Assembly (NCBI RefSeq): GCF_050947875.1
Contig: NC_134574.1
Span: 156,881,534 to 156,945,533, forward strand
DNA from: Dermacentor variabilis
Lineage: Eukaryota > Arthropoda > Arachnida > Ixodida > Ixodidae
DNA: 64,000 bases
Direction: 5' to 3'
Position numbers and translations under genes: made by a program. The stretch's first letter is position 1. Each line of letters opens with the position of its first letter. This document shows positions 14,921-27,249 of the stretch, in pieces. The notes beneath the pieces are model-generated. The model searched no databases. It saw only the letters and a program-made list of their open reading frames with translations, and was not told the DNA's origin.

Positions 14921-17900
14921 CTGTAACAGCTGCCACAAAAAGTTGAGGGAATGTCTAATAAAAGTCTTCAGCTGTTCTTGTCAAGCTGTCCATTAGCCAA
15001 CTTTTAGCGTAACTTTAGCAGGGCTTACTGAAGTACTTCTAGACGTCCATAGCTACAAGATGTCTTGATCAAGACAGCTACTAGACTTTTGAATTAGCCG
15101 TTCAAGACATCTTTTAGATATGAAATAGCTGCTTGCGTGTTTCGTGGGTACTAAGGCGTGTAAGCGACGTGAATAATGAAGTGATTCCAGACGGAGACCT
15201 GCCATCGCCCAAGCGCCGTTTACCACGTGCAGAGACTGTACATCCATAAATCCATATTGCGGCGTTCGGAGACTGCTGTAAGCACAGCATAAACGTGGAC
15301 ATGTACTGTACGCTTGCAGTGCTTGTCGTCTGCTGCACACACTCTTGCCAAGTGATGGCGCCCAGAGAGGAAACGGGGGAGAAGCGTGCCTGTGCTTGCG
15401 GCCCGACGATATTCACTCGGGTTCTCGGGTGACTCACGGGAAATGCTGCGCGCGAGACGCTCAAAAATATTGCTTTCCATCTCTGCAGGCACCTGATAGA
15501 TGGTATATTTTTCTGCTTTGTAATATTGAACGCTGACTATTATTATAGAGAAACGCATGACAGTATAGTTGAAATCATTTTCCGATGATGTCTAATCAAA
15601 ATGCGTACATTTATTAACGCATAAGACAACTTTTTTCATATCGTTGCAAGTTCAACGCATTGTTTAGTAAGATTTGATATATTTCAATTGTTTCAGTTTA
15701 ATTTATTAAAGCGACGTCACTTCTGTGCGTCACAGGAGTCGATTCTGTGTGGAGTCGTCTGGGGCACGGTCTGGGGAGCCCCGCGTCGCACGAGACGCTG
15801 CCTAATATTTGCGGGCAGGGTGCTACCATCTGGCGGAGGAAGCGGCAACTTCTGAGCCATCGTTAGCGTTGGCTCAGTGGAGATGGCGCCACAGTCCGTA
15901 CAGTGAGTGGTCTGTCCGCCAGACACCTTGGTCGGACACTGAGCTGTTGCAACAAGCAGGTCGGGACGTATCGATCAGTTACCGTGCCGTTTGGGATAAG
16001 TGTGTCGTAACCGCCACATTTTCCAGCTGCTAGTTTGAAAGTCGTTAACACCACGTCGGCTTGTCCAGTGCCAGCCCAATAAACGCGAAGGCTATTTGTT
16101 AAAAACTTTAATTAGCAGGGGGCGCGCTAAATGCAAATATGCAATTACTATCGCATTTCTGGTTTTATTAGGGTGGATTTGTTAATAAGCATGCTAGACA
16201 AGTAGTCCAGTTGACAAATGCGTTCAAAGGACCCGAATGTTTAAATGCACCGGTGTGGCATACGACTTCGACTGCGTTTACTATGAACTTGCTTTTTCTG
16301 AACCTAAACGCCCGCACGAAAAATTACAGGAACTCACAACAAACGTTTTGCGTGCTTGAATGCTTTTGAATGTAGACTATGCTCCTATTTTTTGGCGGTG
16401 TGCACCTTCGAAATTGAGTTCGATATTTTTTTTTTCGTTCTGGAAGGTAATATATACCTTCCGTACCCCCCCCCCCCCCCCCCCCATTTTTTTTTCAGCA
16501 CCTACATTGCGACCTATCAAGAGTTGCAACAATACACAACAACCCTTAGCGGATATATGCAGGAAGGAAAACGTCATAAGAGGCACTTATAAAACGCTAG
16601 CAAGCACCGGACAAGCATCCGGACGACCTCGAGACAAAACAACAAGAACCTCAGGCGTGAGCGGGATTATTGTGAGTAATCTTATATGCAAACTTCTGAA
16701 GTCTTCCCGGACGTGACACAACACTGTGTAGATGTTGGCGAAGCTCAGAAGATGCCGCAGAAGAGTAGGAAAAGAGGTGATTACCCGAGCGTGTACATTT
16801 ACATAAAGACCGCGACACAGTTTGACAGGCTCTCCAACAGGCATGCACCCACCTGTGCTGCCAAATTGAACGAAGCTTTCTTGATTACTCTCCAAACGTT
16901 TCTAGAATGCACTGCAGCTACAAATGCAGGCGAAACGGGAAACGTACAGCAACGCATTTTCGTCGTGTACAACTTTATCGAGGTTTGAATTTAAGCCGAT
17001 TGTACGCGCTCCGAAGGACACAGGAATAAACTGCGATGCGTGATTGAGGAATGACAACTTAAAGGGTGACGTCGTAAAAAGAAATAATAATAATAATAAA
17101 AAGAAGGAAAACAAATTACACCAGCTGGACTGGTCACGAAAGGACAGCTGAACGCGACGACGCCCGCCCTCTGTTTTATTTTGTGTGCGCGTGTGTGGGT
17201 GTGTTTGTCGAGAACTTTCGTGACAAAAGATATAACTGAACTAGCGAGCTTCCTTTGGACGGCGCACTTAAGCGGCCTGACATTTCGTCCGAATGTGTTT
17301 TATGTGACTACCATTCGCGGGGTTTTTCTATATAGTCCATGGTACCAATTGTTCTTGAATTCAGAGTGCGCAGTTCTATGTTCGAAGGATTAGGTGGAGC
17401 CCCATAAAGAGCGCGGACATCTCCTAATTATCGTGTGTTAAAAAATATATAACTACATCTGTATCACGCGTAAGAAGGCAAAATATGTAAATTTACTGGA
17501 TTACAGAGGGGGTGGGGGGGGGGGCAGGGGTGGACTCGCTGAAGTAATAGCGCATAAGTGGAAGAACATACTAAAAACTTGAATTCATTCAATATGTAAA
17601 ATACACGCGTGGGAAGCATTACGTCACCACTGTAACAGAGGACAACCAACTGAAGAAACGTAGCGACGGCACTATATATAGACTCTACCTTTACACCAAG
17701 CAGACGAAACAACCTTGACTCAACGAAAAAGTTGGCCAATTTGCAACGTCACCCTCTCTCAGACGTCAGTTAAAGTGACAAATCAGCTAGCAGCGCACGA
17801 CGCTCTCTTTGGTGGCGTACTGGTGCAAGAAGTGGCTTTGATAAGTACGACGTCATTGCGCGATGTGCATGCCGCAGCCACTGTAACTCATTATTTTGTG

Positions 17901-18134
17901 ACGTTGTCTTCAATCACTTTCTTTCCTTTTTTTTACGTGAGTGAGCCCTCACAGGGACGCCTATTCACGACGCTTCACCAGCAGAGCTGTTTTACCCGCA
18001 CTCATCGTCAGCACATGTTTCCGCCATTTTCATCTTGTTCAAAGAAAACTGAATAATTCCAGCCGATCTTGGTTAACTTCTTTCGAACTTCTATTGCCTA
18101 ATCACAGAAACTCTAGAGTTCTCTTTTGCTGCTG
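14921..18134. other. No gene recognised
   Basis: Holds a 16-bp perfect palindrome TGTCTTGATCAAGACA (15061-15076), a GC-rich block at 15715-16090 ending with AATAAA (about 16079-16084) that could be an LTR or gene end, a C homopolymer at about 16467-16485 and a G-rich tract near 17508-17524. Open frames match nothing known to me. Confidence 0.45.
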
Positions 18135-18231
18135 CTGTGTGTGCATGTGCATGCGTGCGAGTGAGTGAGTAGTGAGTGGGTGAGTGTGTGAGTGTGTGTG
18201 TGTGTCTGTGTCTGTGTGTGTGCGCGTGTGC

Positions 18232-18262
<31 letters not shown>

Positions 18263-18265
18263 TGC

Positions 18266-18301
<36 letters not shown>

Positions 18302-18306
18302 GCGCA
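18135..18306. repeat. (GT)n/(GTGC)n purine-pyrimidine alternating tract
   Basis: About 170 bp of GTGA, GTGT and GTGC repeats, ending in GCGCGC. Alternating purine-pyrimidine runs of this sort can adopt Z-DNA. Open frames through it are low-complexity artefacts. Confidence 0.95.
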
Positions 18307-18589
18307 CAACTGCATTCGCCTTTGTTATTATGATAAAACTAACATTGGGGTTTTTTGTTCTTCTGTATTGTGGGTTGATGCATTTTTTCGCTTATTAAAA
18401 ATGTTTGGCTATGAAGCTTTCTAATGCTGACGAACTAATAATTCACAGCCATACGTTTTATTTTGGGCATTTGTATGATGATAATAATGGTTAGCATTTT
18501 ATATCTGCAAGTTTCATGCGGTGTCACAGTTATCATGCACCGATGTTCCCCATTTAGTTGGTAACAATACGGTACATCATTTCGTGCAG

Positions 18590-18699
18590 GTCAGAAACAG
18601 ATTATTCATGGTTGCAGTGAAGTAGGAATGACAAAACATATGTATATGTAGGTGCTGTCACTCCTACTTGACTGCAACCATGAATAACCTGTTTCTGAC
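18590..18699. repeat. 110-bp hairpin (foldback) element
   Basis: Arms of about 43 bp (18590-18632 and 18657-18699) are inverted copies with about three mismatches, around a 24-bp loop. The outer end is GTCAGAAACAG. It may be a small MITE; it also has the shape of a small-RNA precursor. Confidence 0.8.
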
Positions 18700-20264
18700 G
18701 GCTTTCTGATTCTGAACGCTTTTTAAAGCTAATTTTCGCCTGGGATGCGATCACTTCATCTCATATTATGAACCTTTAATCATTGAACAATTTCTAATTT
18801 GTGGGGAAACCGGTGACGAAGCATCTGCTAACGTTTCCAACGACATTAGAAATCAAACATATAAACAAGAACAATTGTGATCACAATCCAACGATTCGGG
18901 CAATGCATCACAGTGGCAGCTTTTGCTGGAGTTGAGTAATTGCATGTCGAATGTGCAACTCCATCTTGCGATAGCTTTCGCGTTCCCCCGATGAGTACGT
19001 TTGCTCTTTTCACAAGTACAAAATGGCGCTAATGTGCTCCGTGTCAAGAAGAATAGTAAACTGGATGAGCCGATATACTGGTTCATGGTTTTAGGGTAGA
19101 CCTATGCTGACACGGAACGAATGAACGACACAATAGGAAAGACAAACTGCCCTTGAAACATGTACTCCATGTCGGGCGTAAAACACTTCAAAACGACGAC
19201 GACGACAGATACAACAACAACAACAACCGTCAACGATTTCTTCGGAATAATCGCCGAATCGGAAATAACGTAGCATATGCAAGTAAGTATGCCTGGTATG
19301 CATTGTATACGCCCACATCATATTACTTTTAAAATTATGTAACATGCATACAGGGGTAAAGCGGTTGCTTCCGTAGAAAACAGTCTCAAGCAACGTGTTG
19401 ATCATTAATTGTAAAGTTTCCAGTTTTGTGCACTTAGTCGTTCTCGTGTGTGTGAAGTGATTTTTGAAAAGGAGAGGAAGAAATGAGTGCAGCGCCGTAA
19501 CTGTGACGGCATGCCTCTACCGACTGCAATACTTTTAATGTTTTTTTTTCTTATCACGTACCCTGCATATGCATTTCTTCCCCCCACCCCCGCCCCATCC
19601 AGCCATTTCTTTAGATCCACCAGTGTGTGGTAAATATAATGACCCATACTGACCAAACAACTACGACAAACGACAAAGAAAGAACACGCGTTGACTCCAA
19701 GCATTACAGGTATCTAATCAATCAATACACCGTGCGCACAGTAAGCAATAGGTCCTACATACAGAGTTAATGGGCGCAATTCGCTTAGGCTGAGTTGGGA
19801 ACGAGGTGGCGGGGCAATTCCCATATTCTCTTCGGCATTCGTGGCTTCCAAAGAAAAAGGGACGAAGACGTTTCGGTATTTCAAAGTGGCCGAGGAGCAC
19901 CGAGGTCGGTGTGAAGTGCCCGCGGTGCTCTTCAGTGGGTAGGTCAGGTGCGCGCAGGTGCAAAATGCCGCGTCGTTATCTTTCTCTTTCTTCTACCTTC
20001 TCTCCACCCCACCCCCCTCTCCCTCACGTACCACCGAAGCTTGCTTCCCATAGCCTTCCGGGCTCGAACGTTTCCATCCTTCGCGTATGTGCATAGCAGC
20101 GAGCGGTGTAACGTTCCCAGCCTGTTGACTCCGAGTAAACATATCTTTCTAAAGCCTCCCGAGTTCGTGGGGCTACGCGCGTTTCTGCGAAACGTAAAGT
20201 ACCCTACGGCAGTGGCAATCGACTGAGGCAACAGAAGAATTTCCAGGTATTATGAGAGGTAATG

Positions 20265-20310
<46 letters not shown>

Positions 20311-21435
20311 AGTTTGTTTCGTTTGTGTGAGTTTCTTGTTACTTCGAAGAAAGCAGGTGAGCAGACACTGCGTCTAAGACACCTCGCGGTTCACCAGCCC
20401 TCCTACGGACATGATGCGCTCACGATCTTCGACACAAACACTTCTACGCTCGCGTTTATTTCTTTAACATTTCTTGGGGCTGACTCCCTTCTACCGGAAA
20501 ATGAAAAAAAAAAGAAAGCAAGAACGCTGGCCTTGAGGAAGCTTACCCACCTCAACGCACGATGAGCCATTGGATCCGAATCAATGCTGGACACGCAACC
20601 CAGGGCGGTCTTACTTGACGAACGACGACTGTCCATTTATCCTGACTGGCGCTATAAAATCAATTTATTAAATTGCGCTAAGCAACTGAGTTGTGGATTG
20701 GAGGCTCCTCCGCATTTTATTGCAGATCTTTTTTGAGTCGATAAAACTCCCTAATTTTACTGCTAAGCTTGTTGATGCAACAAGGTCGTCCCAAAAGAAT
20801 TGCAAAAGTTGGCACATCTTTCTTTTATTAAATGACATACGTTATTGAAATTGAGACCAAGTTAAGTCTGAAACAATGAAGGAAAGGAAATTCTAGATGC
20901 TTGTAGAGCAACTCTTTTGAAATGCGAAGATCCTATTAAATATAATCTCTATTACGAGAGACGCATTTGCGCCAACGTTAAACCCAATGCCCGACTGCTC
21001 TTTGAAAAAAAAATTGAGTAGTGGGCTAATCGATTCGTCCACTCGCTGACGATCCTTGTCGCTGATCGCAGTTGACGGTCTCCCTGCTCTGCGTAGTTTG
21101 TTTCCAACGCTCGTGTGATTTTTTTTCCCCTTTTAATACCATCTATGCACATTACTCTGGTCAATAGTGTTGCCTCCGTAAACATTCACTTACCTTCTGT
21201 GAATGTCGGACAGCTTTAATTCCTTCTTGGTCAAAAATTCAATTACAGTTCTTTGCTTCTGCTTGTAATCCACTACTTGACCCTGCATTGAGAAAGAAGA
21301 GTTATTAGGGGATACTACGGTGGAAGATTTACTCTACAAACACGTAGAATATGAAAGAAGTACGTTAGTTAATAGCAAAAAAGGTTATGCCATATTTTGC
21401 GTTACTTTTGGTACAAACAACGCATTATGCTGTAC
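18700..21435. other. No gene recognised
   Basis: Anonymous sequence with a (CT)n tract at about 20268-20307. Open frames between 19800 and 20230 overlap on both strands and have no recognised domain. Confidence 0.45.
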
Positions 21436-21822
21436 AAAACATATGCCGAGACATATGCCGAGTCTCAAAAAATTATCGCTGATCATTGCTTAGAACACAT
21501 GGAAATAGCCTTAGATCCCAAAGATATAGAGCGTGCCCACCGGCTTGGCCGTCATACCCCAAACCATCTACGCCCTATCATTGTGAAATTCATATCATCC
21601 AAGACAAAAGAAACCACTCTATCTAGAGGGCCCAAATTTAAAGGAACGAAATTCAGTGTAGGCGAAGATTATACCCGCCGCGTCCAAAATATTCGAAAGC
21701 ACTTGGTTGCATTTGCAAAAGAAACAACTAATAAATTCTCACTCCGCTATAAGACGCTTCATATCGCGCCCAAGCGCTACTTCTTTGACGAAAAGACTAA
21801 CTCAGTGAAGGAAATCGCATAG
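21436..21822 (+). pseudogene. LINE ORF1 protein, C-terminal fragment
   Basis: The frame reads from about YKTYAETYAESQKII through DPKDIERAHRLGRH, RPIIVKFISSK, SVGEDYTRRVQNIRK and PKRYFFDE to a TAG at 21820-21822. The I-E-R-A-H-R-L-G and R-P-I-I-V-K-F motifs are those of L1-type ORF1 RNA-binding (RRM and C-terminal) domains, a nucleic-acid chaperone that coats the LINE RNA. The N-terminal coiled coil is missing through 5' truncation, and two stops lie upstream at 21370-21375. No native start exists. Confidence 0.8.
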
Positions 21823-24684
21823 CAGATAACTTTTCGGCGCCGGTCCCCACAATGCCCTCTATCAGCCTGTCATCCTAGAACCAACTCCCGAACCACCCTT
21901 TGCCTTTCCGTCATTTTCACAAATATACGCAGCTTCCTTCCCAAACGAGACCTTGTATCTAACCTTGTATCGTCGTCCGGAAGCAACATACTTGTACTAA
22001 CAGAAACATGGCTCAACGAAAACATCAGCGATTCTGAAGTTCTGCATGATCTGCCAAATTTTTGCCTCTTTCGCAACGACCGCGAGGCTTCTCGAGGTGG
22101 CGGTGTTTTAGTCGCCATTAATCGAGAACTACCATTCTTGCTTGTAAACATCACTTCTCACCTTGAAATTATGTGGCTCATTTGCCGCACTGCGCCAATA
22201 ACAACACTAATTGGTGTCTGCTATCGACCGCCACATAATAGCCCTGACTTCCCCCGTGAGTTTAACAGTGTTTTGCTACAATTAACAACTATGTATCCAA
22301 GTGCACGAATTATTCTTTTTGGTGACTTTAACTACCCTTCTATAAACTGGCACCAACCTCACGTTACCGTTTCTCAAGAGCCTCGAGAATTTGTCGACGT
22401 ATGTCTCAATTTTAATCTTTCACAGCTAATAACTGAGCCAACTCGCATCACCCAGACTTCACAAAACACTCTTGATCTCATTCTAACTAGTCATCCTGAG
22501 ACCTTAGCTTCTATTACTTACCTGAGGGAAATCAGTGACCATAAAGTTATTCACGCCTCATTTAACATTACTCCCGTTCAAAGGAAAGTGTCCAAAAAAA
22601 CAATAAAGCTTTACGATAAGGCCGACTACGCAGCAATAAATAATGAACTAAACTCCCTCTTACCCACTTTTGAACTTCACTTCCATCAGCATACAGTTGA
22701 CGAAAACTGGTCAATATTTAAACGCAAAATTAGTGATCTAACGAGCAGATACATTCCAAAGTGCACTATAAACTCTGATTCCCAAAATCCTTGGTTCAAT
22801 AAAACGCTCAAAAGACTCAAAAATAAAAAGCAGCGGCTGTACCGTGCAGCTAAACTTAGACCCAGCTCTTCTGCATGGGAAAAGTACTACAGCGTTGAAG
22901 ACGCGTACTTAGCAGAAGTGAAAAGCGCGAAACGTTTCTTTCTTCACAACGACTTACCCAAAATGATAACAACTAACCCGAGAAAATTTTGGAACGTGAT
23001 AAATCCCCAGGAATCGCACGACATCACCCTTACTAATGATAACGGCGACTCTGTTAGTGATGTTCAGTGTGCCGATATATTTAATACTGCCTTTTCATCA
23101 GTATTCACGATAGAACCTGAAGATACATTCCTTTCACTACCATCCATTACTGAACTAGCAATGCCAGCCATAATTTTTCATCCAAATGGCATTTCGTGCG
23201 CAATCGACAAATTGAAAATTTCATCGTCAGCCGGAACAGACGAAATTAACACTAAGTTTCTCAAAAACACTAAGGACATTTCATCCAAGTTTTTATGCTT
23301 ATTGTTTTCTCAGTCACTCGCCACAGGTATCATCCCAGAAGACTGGAAGATGGGGAAGGTCGTTCCTGTTTTCAAATCAGGTAACAGAGACTCTCCACTC
23401 AACTATCGCCCCATTTCCCTAACTAGCATCCCTTGTAAACTAATGGAACACGTCATCTACTCCCAGATAATGCAGCATCTAGACTCTATAAATTTTTTCA
23501 CTCCATCCCAACATGGATTTAGAAAAGGCTTATCATGTGAGACACAGCTTGCCATCTTTCTTCACGATCTTCATTCCAACCTTGATGCTAACTTACAAAC
23601 TGACGCCATCTTTTTAGACTTTGCCAAAGCATTCGATAAGGTACCTCATCAACGTCTACTCTTAAAACTTTCCAGACTAAACTTGCATCGAGAAATTATT
23701 GCATGGTTAAAAGAATTCCTCACACATCGTTCACAGTCTGTTACTATTAACAACTACTCTTCTAACCGTCTACCAGTAACATCGGGCGTTCCTCAGGGAA
23801 CTGTCCTTGGCCCCCTCTTATTCTTAATTTATATTAATGATCTGCCACAAAATTTATCATGCCACGTCCGTCTGTTCGCCGACGATTGCGTTATTTATGC
23901 CCCAATTACTAATGCAGCTGATCAAGAATCCCTTCTGGACAATCTTAACCGCATTCAATCATGGTGCAATCACTGGTTGATGACGCTTAATCCCAATAAG
24001 TGCAAACTCATGTCTTTCCATCGTCGTCACAACCCGCATTTATTTACTTACAAGATTTCCGATTCTCCTGTCGAACTCGTTCCGTCCTATACTTACCTCG
24101 GTATCACTATCAGCAATGACTTATCATGGCGCGAGCACGTAACAAAGGTAATATCATCTGCGAATAAAAAACTAGGCTTTCTTAAACGTCATCTTCACGA
24201 CGCCCCTCAAAATGTAAAGCTACTTGCTTATAAATCATTAATCAGGCCAAAACTTGAGTATGCATCCGCCATCTGGAATCCACAGCAAGCTTACCTCATC
24301 GACTCCTTAGAAGCTGTTCAAAACAGAGCCGCCCGTTTCATTCACCGTTCATACTCATCCTATATTAGTGTTTCATCTCTCAAGCTACAGTCCCAATTAT
24401 GCAGTCTTTCCCTCCGTCGCCGTATTTCTAGTCTGTGCCTATTTCACAAATTTTATTATTCCCAGCTCAAACAGCAGCCATACATCTGCGCACCGCCATC
24501 ACGCACGTCTCGCCGAATTGGTCATCCGCTGAAAGTCTCACGCCAACGTGCCCGTACGACTACATTTTCCAAGTCATTCTTCCTCCGAACAGCAAGCGAC
24601 TGGAACGACCTTCCCCATCAAATTGCAGCTATCACCTGTCCATCAAACTTCCTAGAAAAAGTTACATCCCACCTGTCATCATGA
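21823..24684 (+). CDS. LINE ORF2: AP-type endonuclease and reverse transcriptase
   Basis: The frame is open from the codon after the ORF1 stop to a TGA at 24682-24684, 953 codons with no internal stop. Numbered from 21823: the endonuclease lies at about 25-245 with FTNIRS, catalytic E61 in LTETW, YRPP, GDFN (167-170) and SDH (238-240). The reverse transcriptase lies at about 430-720 with [11 protein letters not shown] (motif A), [14 protein letters not shown] (motif B) and FADD (685-688, bases 23875-23886). The C-terminal part carries [18 protein letters not shown] and QNRAARFI, as in related LINEs. The protein nicks target DNA and primes reverse transcription there. The first in-frame ATG is at 22171, inside the endonuclease, so the true start is unclear; the frame matches ORF1's. 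It looks intact, but the copy lacks its 5' end and promoter. Confidence 0.88.
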   Translation, partial: QITFRRRSPQCPLSACHPRTNSRTTLCLSVIFTNIRSFLPKRDLVSNLVSSSGSNILVLTETWLNENISDSEVLHDLPNFCLFRNDREASRGGGVLVAINRELPFLLVNITSHLEIMWLICRTAPITTLIGVCYRPPHNSPDFPREFNSVLLQLTTMYPSARIILFGDFNYPSINWHQPHVTVSQEPREFVDVCLNFNLSQLITEPTRITQTSQNTLDLILTSHPETLASITYLREISDHKVIHASFNITPVQRKVSKKTIKLYDKADYAAINNELNSLLPTFELHFHQHTVDENWSIFKRKISDLTSRYIPKCTINSDSQNPWFNKTLKRLKNKKQRLYRAAKLRPSSSAWEKYYSVEDAYLAEVKSAKRFFLHNDLPKMITTNPRKFWNVINPQESHDITLTNDNGDSVSDVQCADIFNTAFSSVFTIEPEDTFLSLPSITELAMPAIIFHPNGISCAIDKLKISSSAGTDEINTKFLKNTKDISSKFLCLLFSQSLATGIIPEDWKMGKVVPVFKSGNRDSPLNYRPISLTSIPCKLMEHVIYSQIMQHLDSINFFTPSQHGFRKGLSCETQLAIFLHDLHSNLDANLQTDAIFLDFAKAFDKVPHQRLLLKLSRLNLHREIIAWLKEFLTHRSQSVTINNYSSNRLPVTSGVPQGTVLGPLLFLIYINDLPQNLSCHVRLFADDCVIYAPITNAADQESLLDNLNRIQSWCNHWLMTLNPNKCKLMSFHRRHNPHLFTYKISDSPVELVPSYTYLGITISNDLSWREHVTKVISSANKKLGFLKRHLHDAPQNVKLLAYKSLIRPKLEYASAIWNPQQAYLIDSLEAVQNRAARFIHRSYSSYISVSSLKLQSQLCSLSLRRRISSLCLFHKFYYSQLKQQPYICAPPSRTSRRIGHPLKVSRQRARTTTFSKSFFLRTASDWNDLPHQIAAITCPSNFLEKVTSHLSS

Positions 24685-24780
24685 AAAAAAAATGTTTTAC
24701 TTTCTCACGTTAACCCCACCCCTTATGTAAAACCCCCTACAGGGGGTCTTTAAGCAAATAAAAATGAAATGAAATGAAAA

Positions 24781-25616
24781 GATGCGGCGCAATATACATG
24801 GACAAAGTGTCACTCCCTTCACCTTTTCTTCAGTTTGTTGAGCAGCTTTCGGCGTCGGAAAGGCTAGGATCCCATTGTCTTTAAAGGGAGTGATCTGAGA
24901 TGCGAGTTGTACGGGTTTTTTTTGCAAGTTTCTGCGGTGCCACGGTTCTAAAATACACGTTTTGAACGCGCCAGACAGTTGTCCTCGTCATGTCGTTTTC
25001 TCTATGTTCGTCCATTTTACTTATGTTTTATCGATGGTGGTGTAGGCAGAAAATGTTCTCGTAAGGTGACACGCCCTGCACCAGGGACGGGAAGGGGAAG
25101 AGACACGTGTCAGGTGTGCCTCTCCCTCCCCCCCCCCCCCCCCCCCGTGACTACACTGCCGGTTTCGTCTACCGCTACCTTCTCGAGCCACATGTAGTGT
25201 TACCGCGTTGGCACAGATCGGCGTCACAGCTCGCTTGTACAAATAAACCGCTCTCTTCAGCCGCCGAGTGCTTTGCCGACCAAGGCGTTCGTGCGGTCGT
25301 GCTTGTTCTTTACACTTCAAATTGTGGCGCGGAAATCAGACACGGCGAAAGGAAGCACCGTAGACACGCTGAAAGTCGCCGCAGATGGATACATGCACTG
25401 ATGCATATGCTATTGGCTCTTTTTATCTAACAGCGTCTTTTGCCGGTCCATATGGACGAAAAAAAAAGAAGGCCCTTGCGCTAAGGCTGGTGGCAAGGTC
25501 GGATGCCGACCAACTCTGATACCGGACAAATTAATTTCGCCAAGGTGGCCGGCCATTAGTAAGTACCACTTATGAAAAAGAAAAGTTTTGGTGAATTCGG
25601 CCCGTGTTCTAGTTTG
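24781..25616. other. No gene recognised
   Basis: Anonymous sequence with a C homopolymer at about 25128-25146. Confidence 0.5.
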
Positions 25617-27146
25617 TTAAAGGGCCCCTTACCAGGCCACATAGAAGATTTCGGTTATACGCTGGAAGTTGTTACGTGTCCTCTAGCGAGCGTTCTGGCG
25701 CAACAATTTTTCAAATCGCTTCGCTAATATCCCAGATAGGAAAAAAAATTGAAGGACGCTCAGGCTTTGCCTTTAAGAGTGTAACGCGATAGTATCTAAA
25801 GATCTCTGATTGCTTCTCACGCTTCCCGTCAAGTGAAGCGTATGTAACCGTAATGCTTACCGGGAAATGCTGGCTGCGAACGCTATGCACGAAGGCGGGC
25901 TTTCTGATAGAAACGGGGCCCCTCGCGTGGGCCGCGATGCGGCGGAGTCGAGCGCCACCTGGAGGTATTGCAAAGAATCGGGCCAAATGGCGCATGCCGT
26001 GGCTGGTCTACGATTGGTAGAAACGCCGCAAAAGGGGTTTCTTTTTCGCGTAACAGAATTATGCTTTTCCGTATAGTCAAATTATAATACGACGCTATCA
26101 TGTCTGTAGGCTGTGTGTAAGTCGTACTTTACGATTTGTCTACGTATTTTAGCTTGATACGTTCAGTTAGTTCAGTAATTTCCTTGCGCCATGTGGAGGC
26201 GTGGGTATGGGTGGTTCAAAAATATATATATATATATTTTTTTGCCGAAACGACGTCCGACACTCGGATTTTCTGCGACACAGGGCCCTTAACGCTATGA
26301 CGTTAGTATTTCAGTGCCGCGAACTCATAATTTCAGGAGCCGAGCTCCACTGCCAAGCGAGACCAATCTGTCCACTCGCCCCGTCAAGCCACCGCAAGCG
26401 AAATTCCTTCGCTGCGTTCTCTCATACCGGAGCTCCAGAAACGAATGTCGCATATACGGCACGGAGTCCGCCTTCATCATTTTTTCCACGCATTTTTGCG
26501 GTGCGGCGCACTTCCGCTGACGGCGTCGCGCGCGAGCGGTTGCGATACTCTCGTTTCGTGCAGCGCAAGATTTCGCGCGCTGTGCGCGAGGACAGATGAC
26601 TAGCGGTATAAGTCCGTGCTACGCGAATACTGAGGCAGGCACAGGCGGATCACAGAGCTTGATCGCTCACTGGAACACGGTAGAAAATGACGTAGTTTTG
26701 GCGTCTGCGCGCCCGACTGCACGACGTGGGAACAAGCAGACGAAACGGAAGTAGATCTCTCTTGCTGCGGCGCGAAGTAGAACAAAAACACGCACACATT
26801 CGGTTTGCGTGTTTTATTATTTCTCTAAAGTTTAATTCGTCTATTGAAGCAGCAGATTACACAGATAACAGATGTTACCTTGAATAATTCTCGAGATCAC
26901 GTGTCACTACGAGCGACTTCTAAGCACGAACACGTGCATGTAGGCGCACTAGCGCGTGTACGCCACCGTCAGGCTTCGAGCATGGCTGCCGCGAGGAGAA
27001 GGGCAAAAGGCGCTCGGTTTGAAATTTCATACGTTTCTCCGGCATGTACCGAAGTAATATTTAGTAGACACGATTGATAGTTGTCGCGCATTGCATCTGT
27101 GCGCTTCTCAGCTCAACATGGCCAGATTTGGTGAGGGGCCCTTGCA
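25617..27146 (+). mobile_element. Second TTAA-ended non-autonomous element (old copy)
   Basis: The left end is TTAA (25617-25620) then AGGGCCCCTTACCAGG. The right end at 27128-27142 reads TTTGGTGAGGGGCCCT, an imperfect inverted match, followed by TGCA where TTAA is expected. Length is about 1522 bp. It shares the AGGGCCCCT terminus with the 1.48-kb family but has different interior sequence. A sub-segment (25740-25810) recurs inverted at 29425-29490. No transposase frame is seen. Confidence 0.55.
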
Positions 27147-27210
27147 AGCGATGTTTTATTTGCGTACCCTCCGGGGTTTCGTACGGCTCCTGAGTAGGTA
27201 AGGTGTGCAC

Positions 27211-27213
<3 letters not shown>

Positions 27214-27248
<35 letters not shown>
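27214..27248. repeat. (TA)n microsatellite
   Basis: About 17 TA units, immediately left of the RTE LINE fragment. Confidence 0.95.

Positions 27249-27249
<1 letters not shown>

Larger units (their letters stand above)
21436..24780 (+). mobile_element. 5'-truncated non-LTR retrotransposon (Jockey superfamily, CR1/Rex1-like tick LINE)
   Basis: Contains the C-terminal part of ORF1 and a complete-looking ORF2 with endonuclease and reverse transcriptase, followed by a 3' UTR with a CCCCCTACAGGGGG hairpin (24735-24748) and a tail of ATGAA repeats (about 24762-24779). The 5' end is lost within ORF1, as is usual for LINE insertions. The family is abundant in tick transcript sets as I recall. The clade assignment within the superfamily needs a tree. 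Confidence 0.9.

Noticed and set aside
15061..15076. 16-bp perfect palindrome as an operator
   Set aside because: A single short palindrome in anonymous eukaryotic sequence is expected by chance or decay; no further support.
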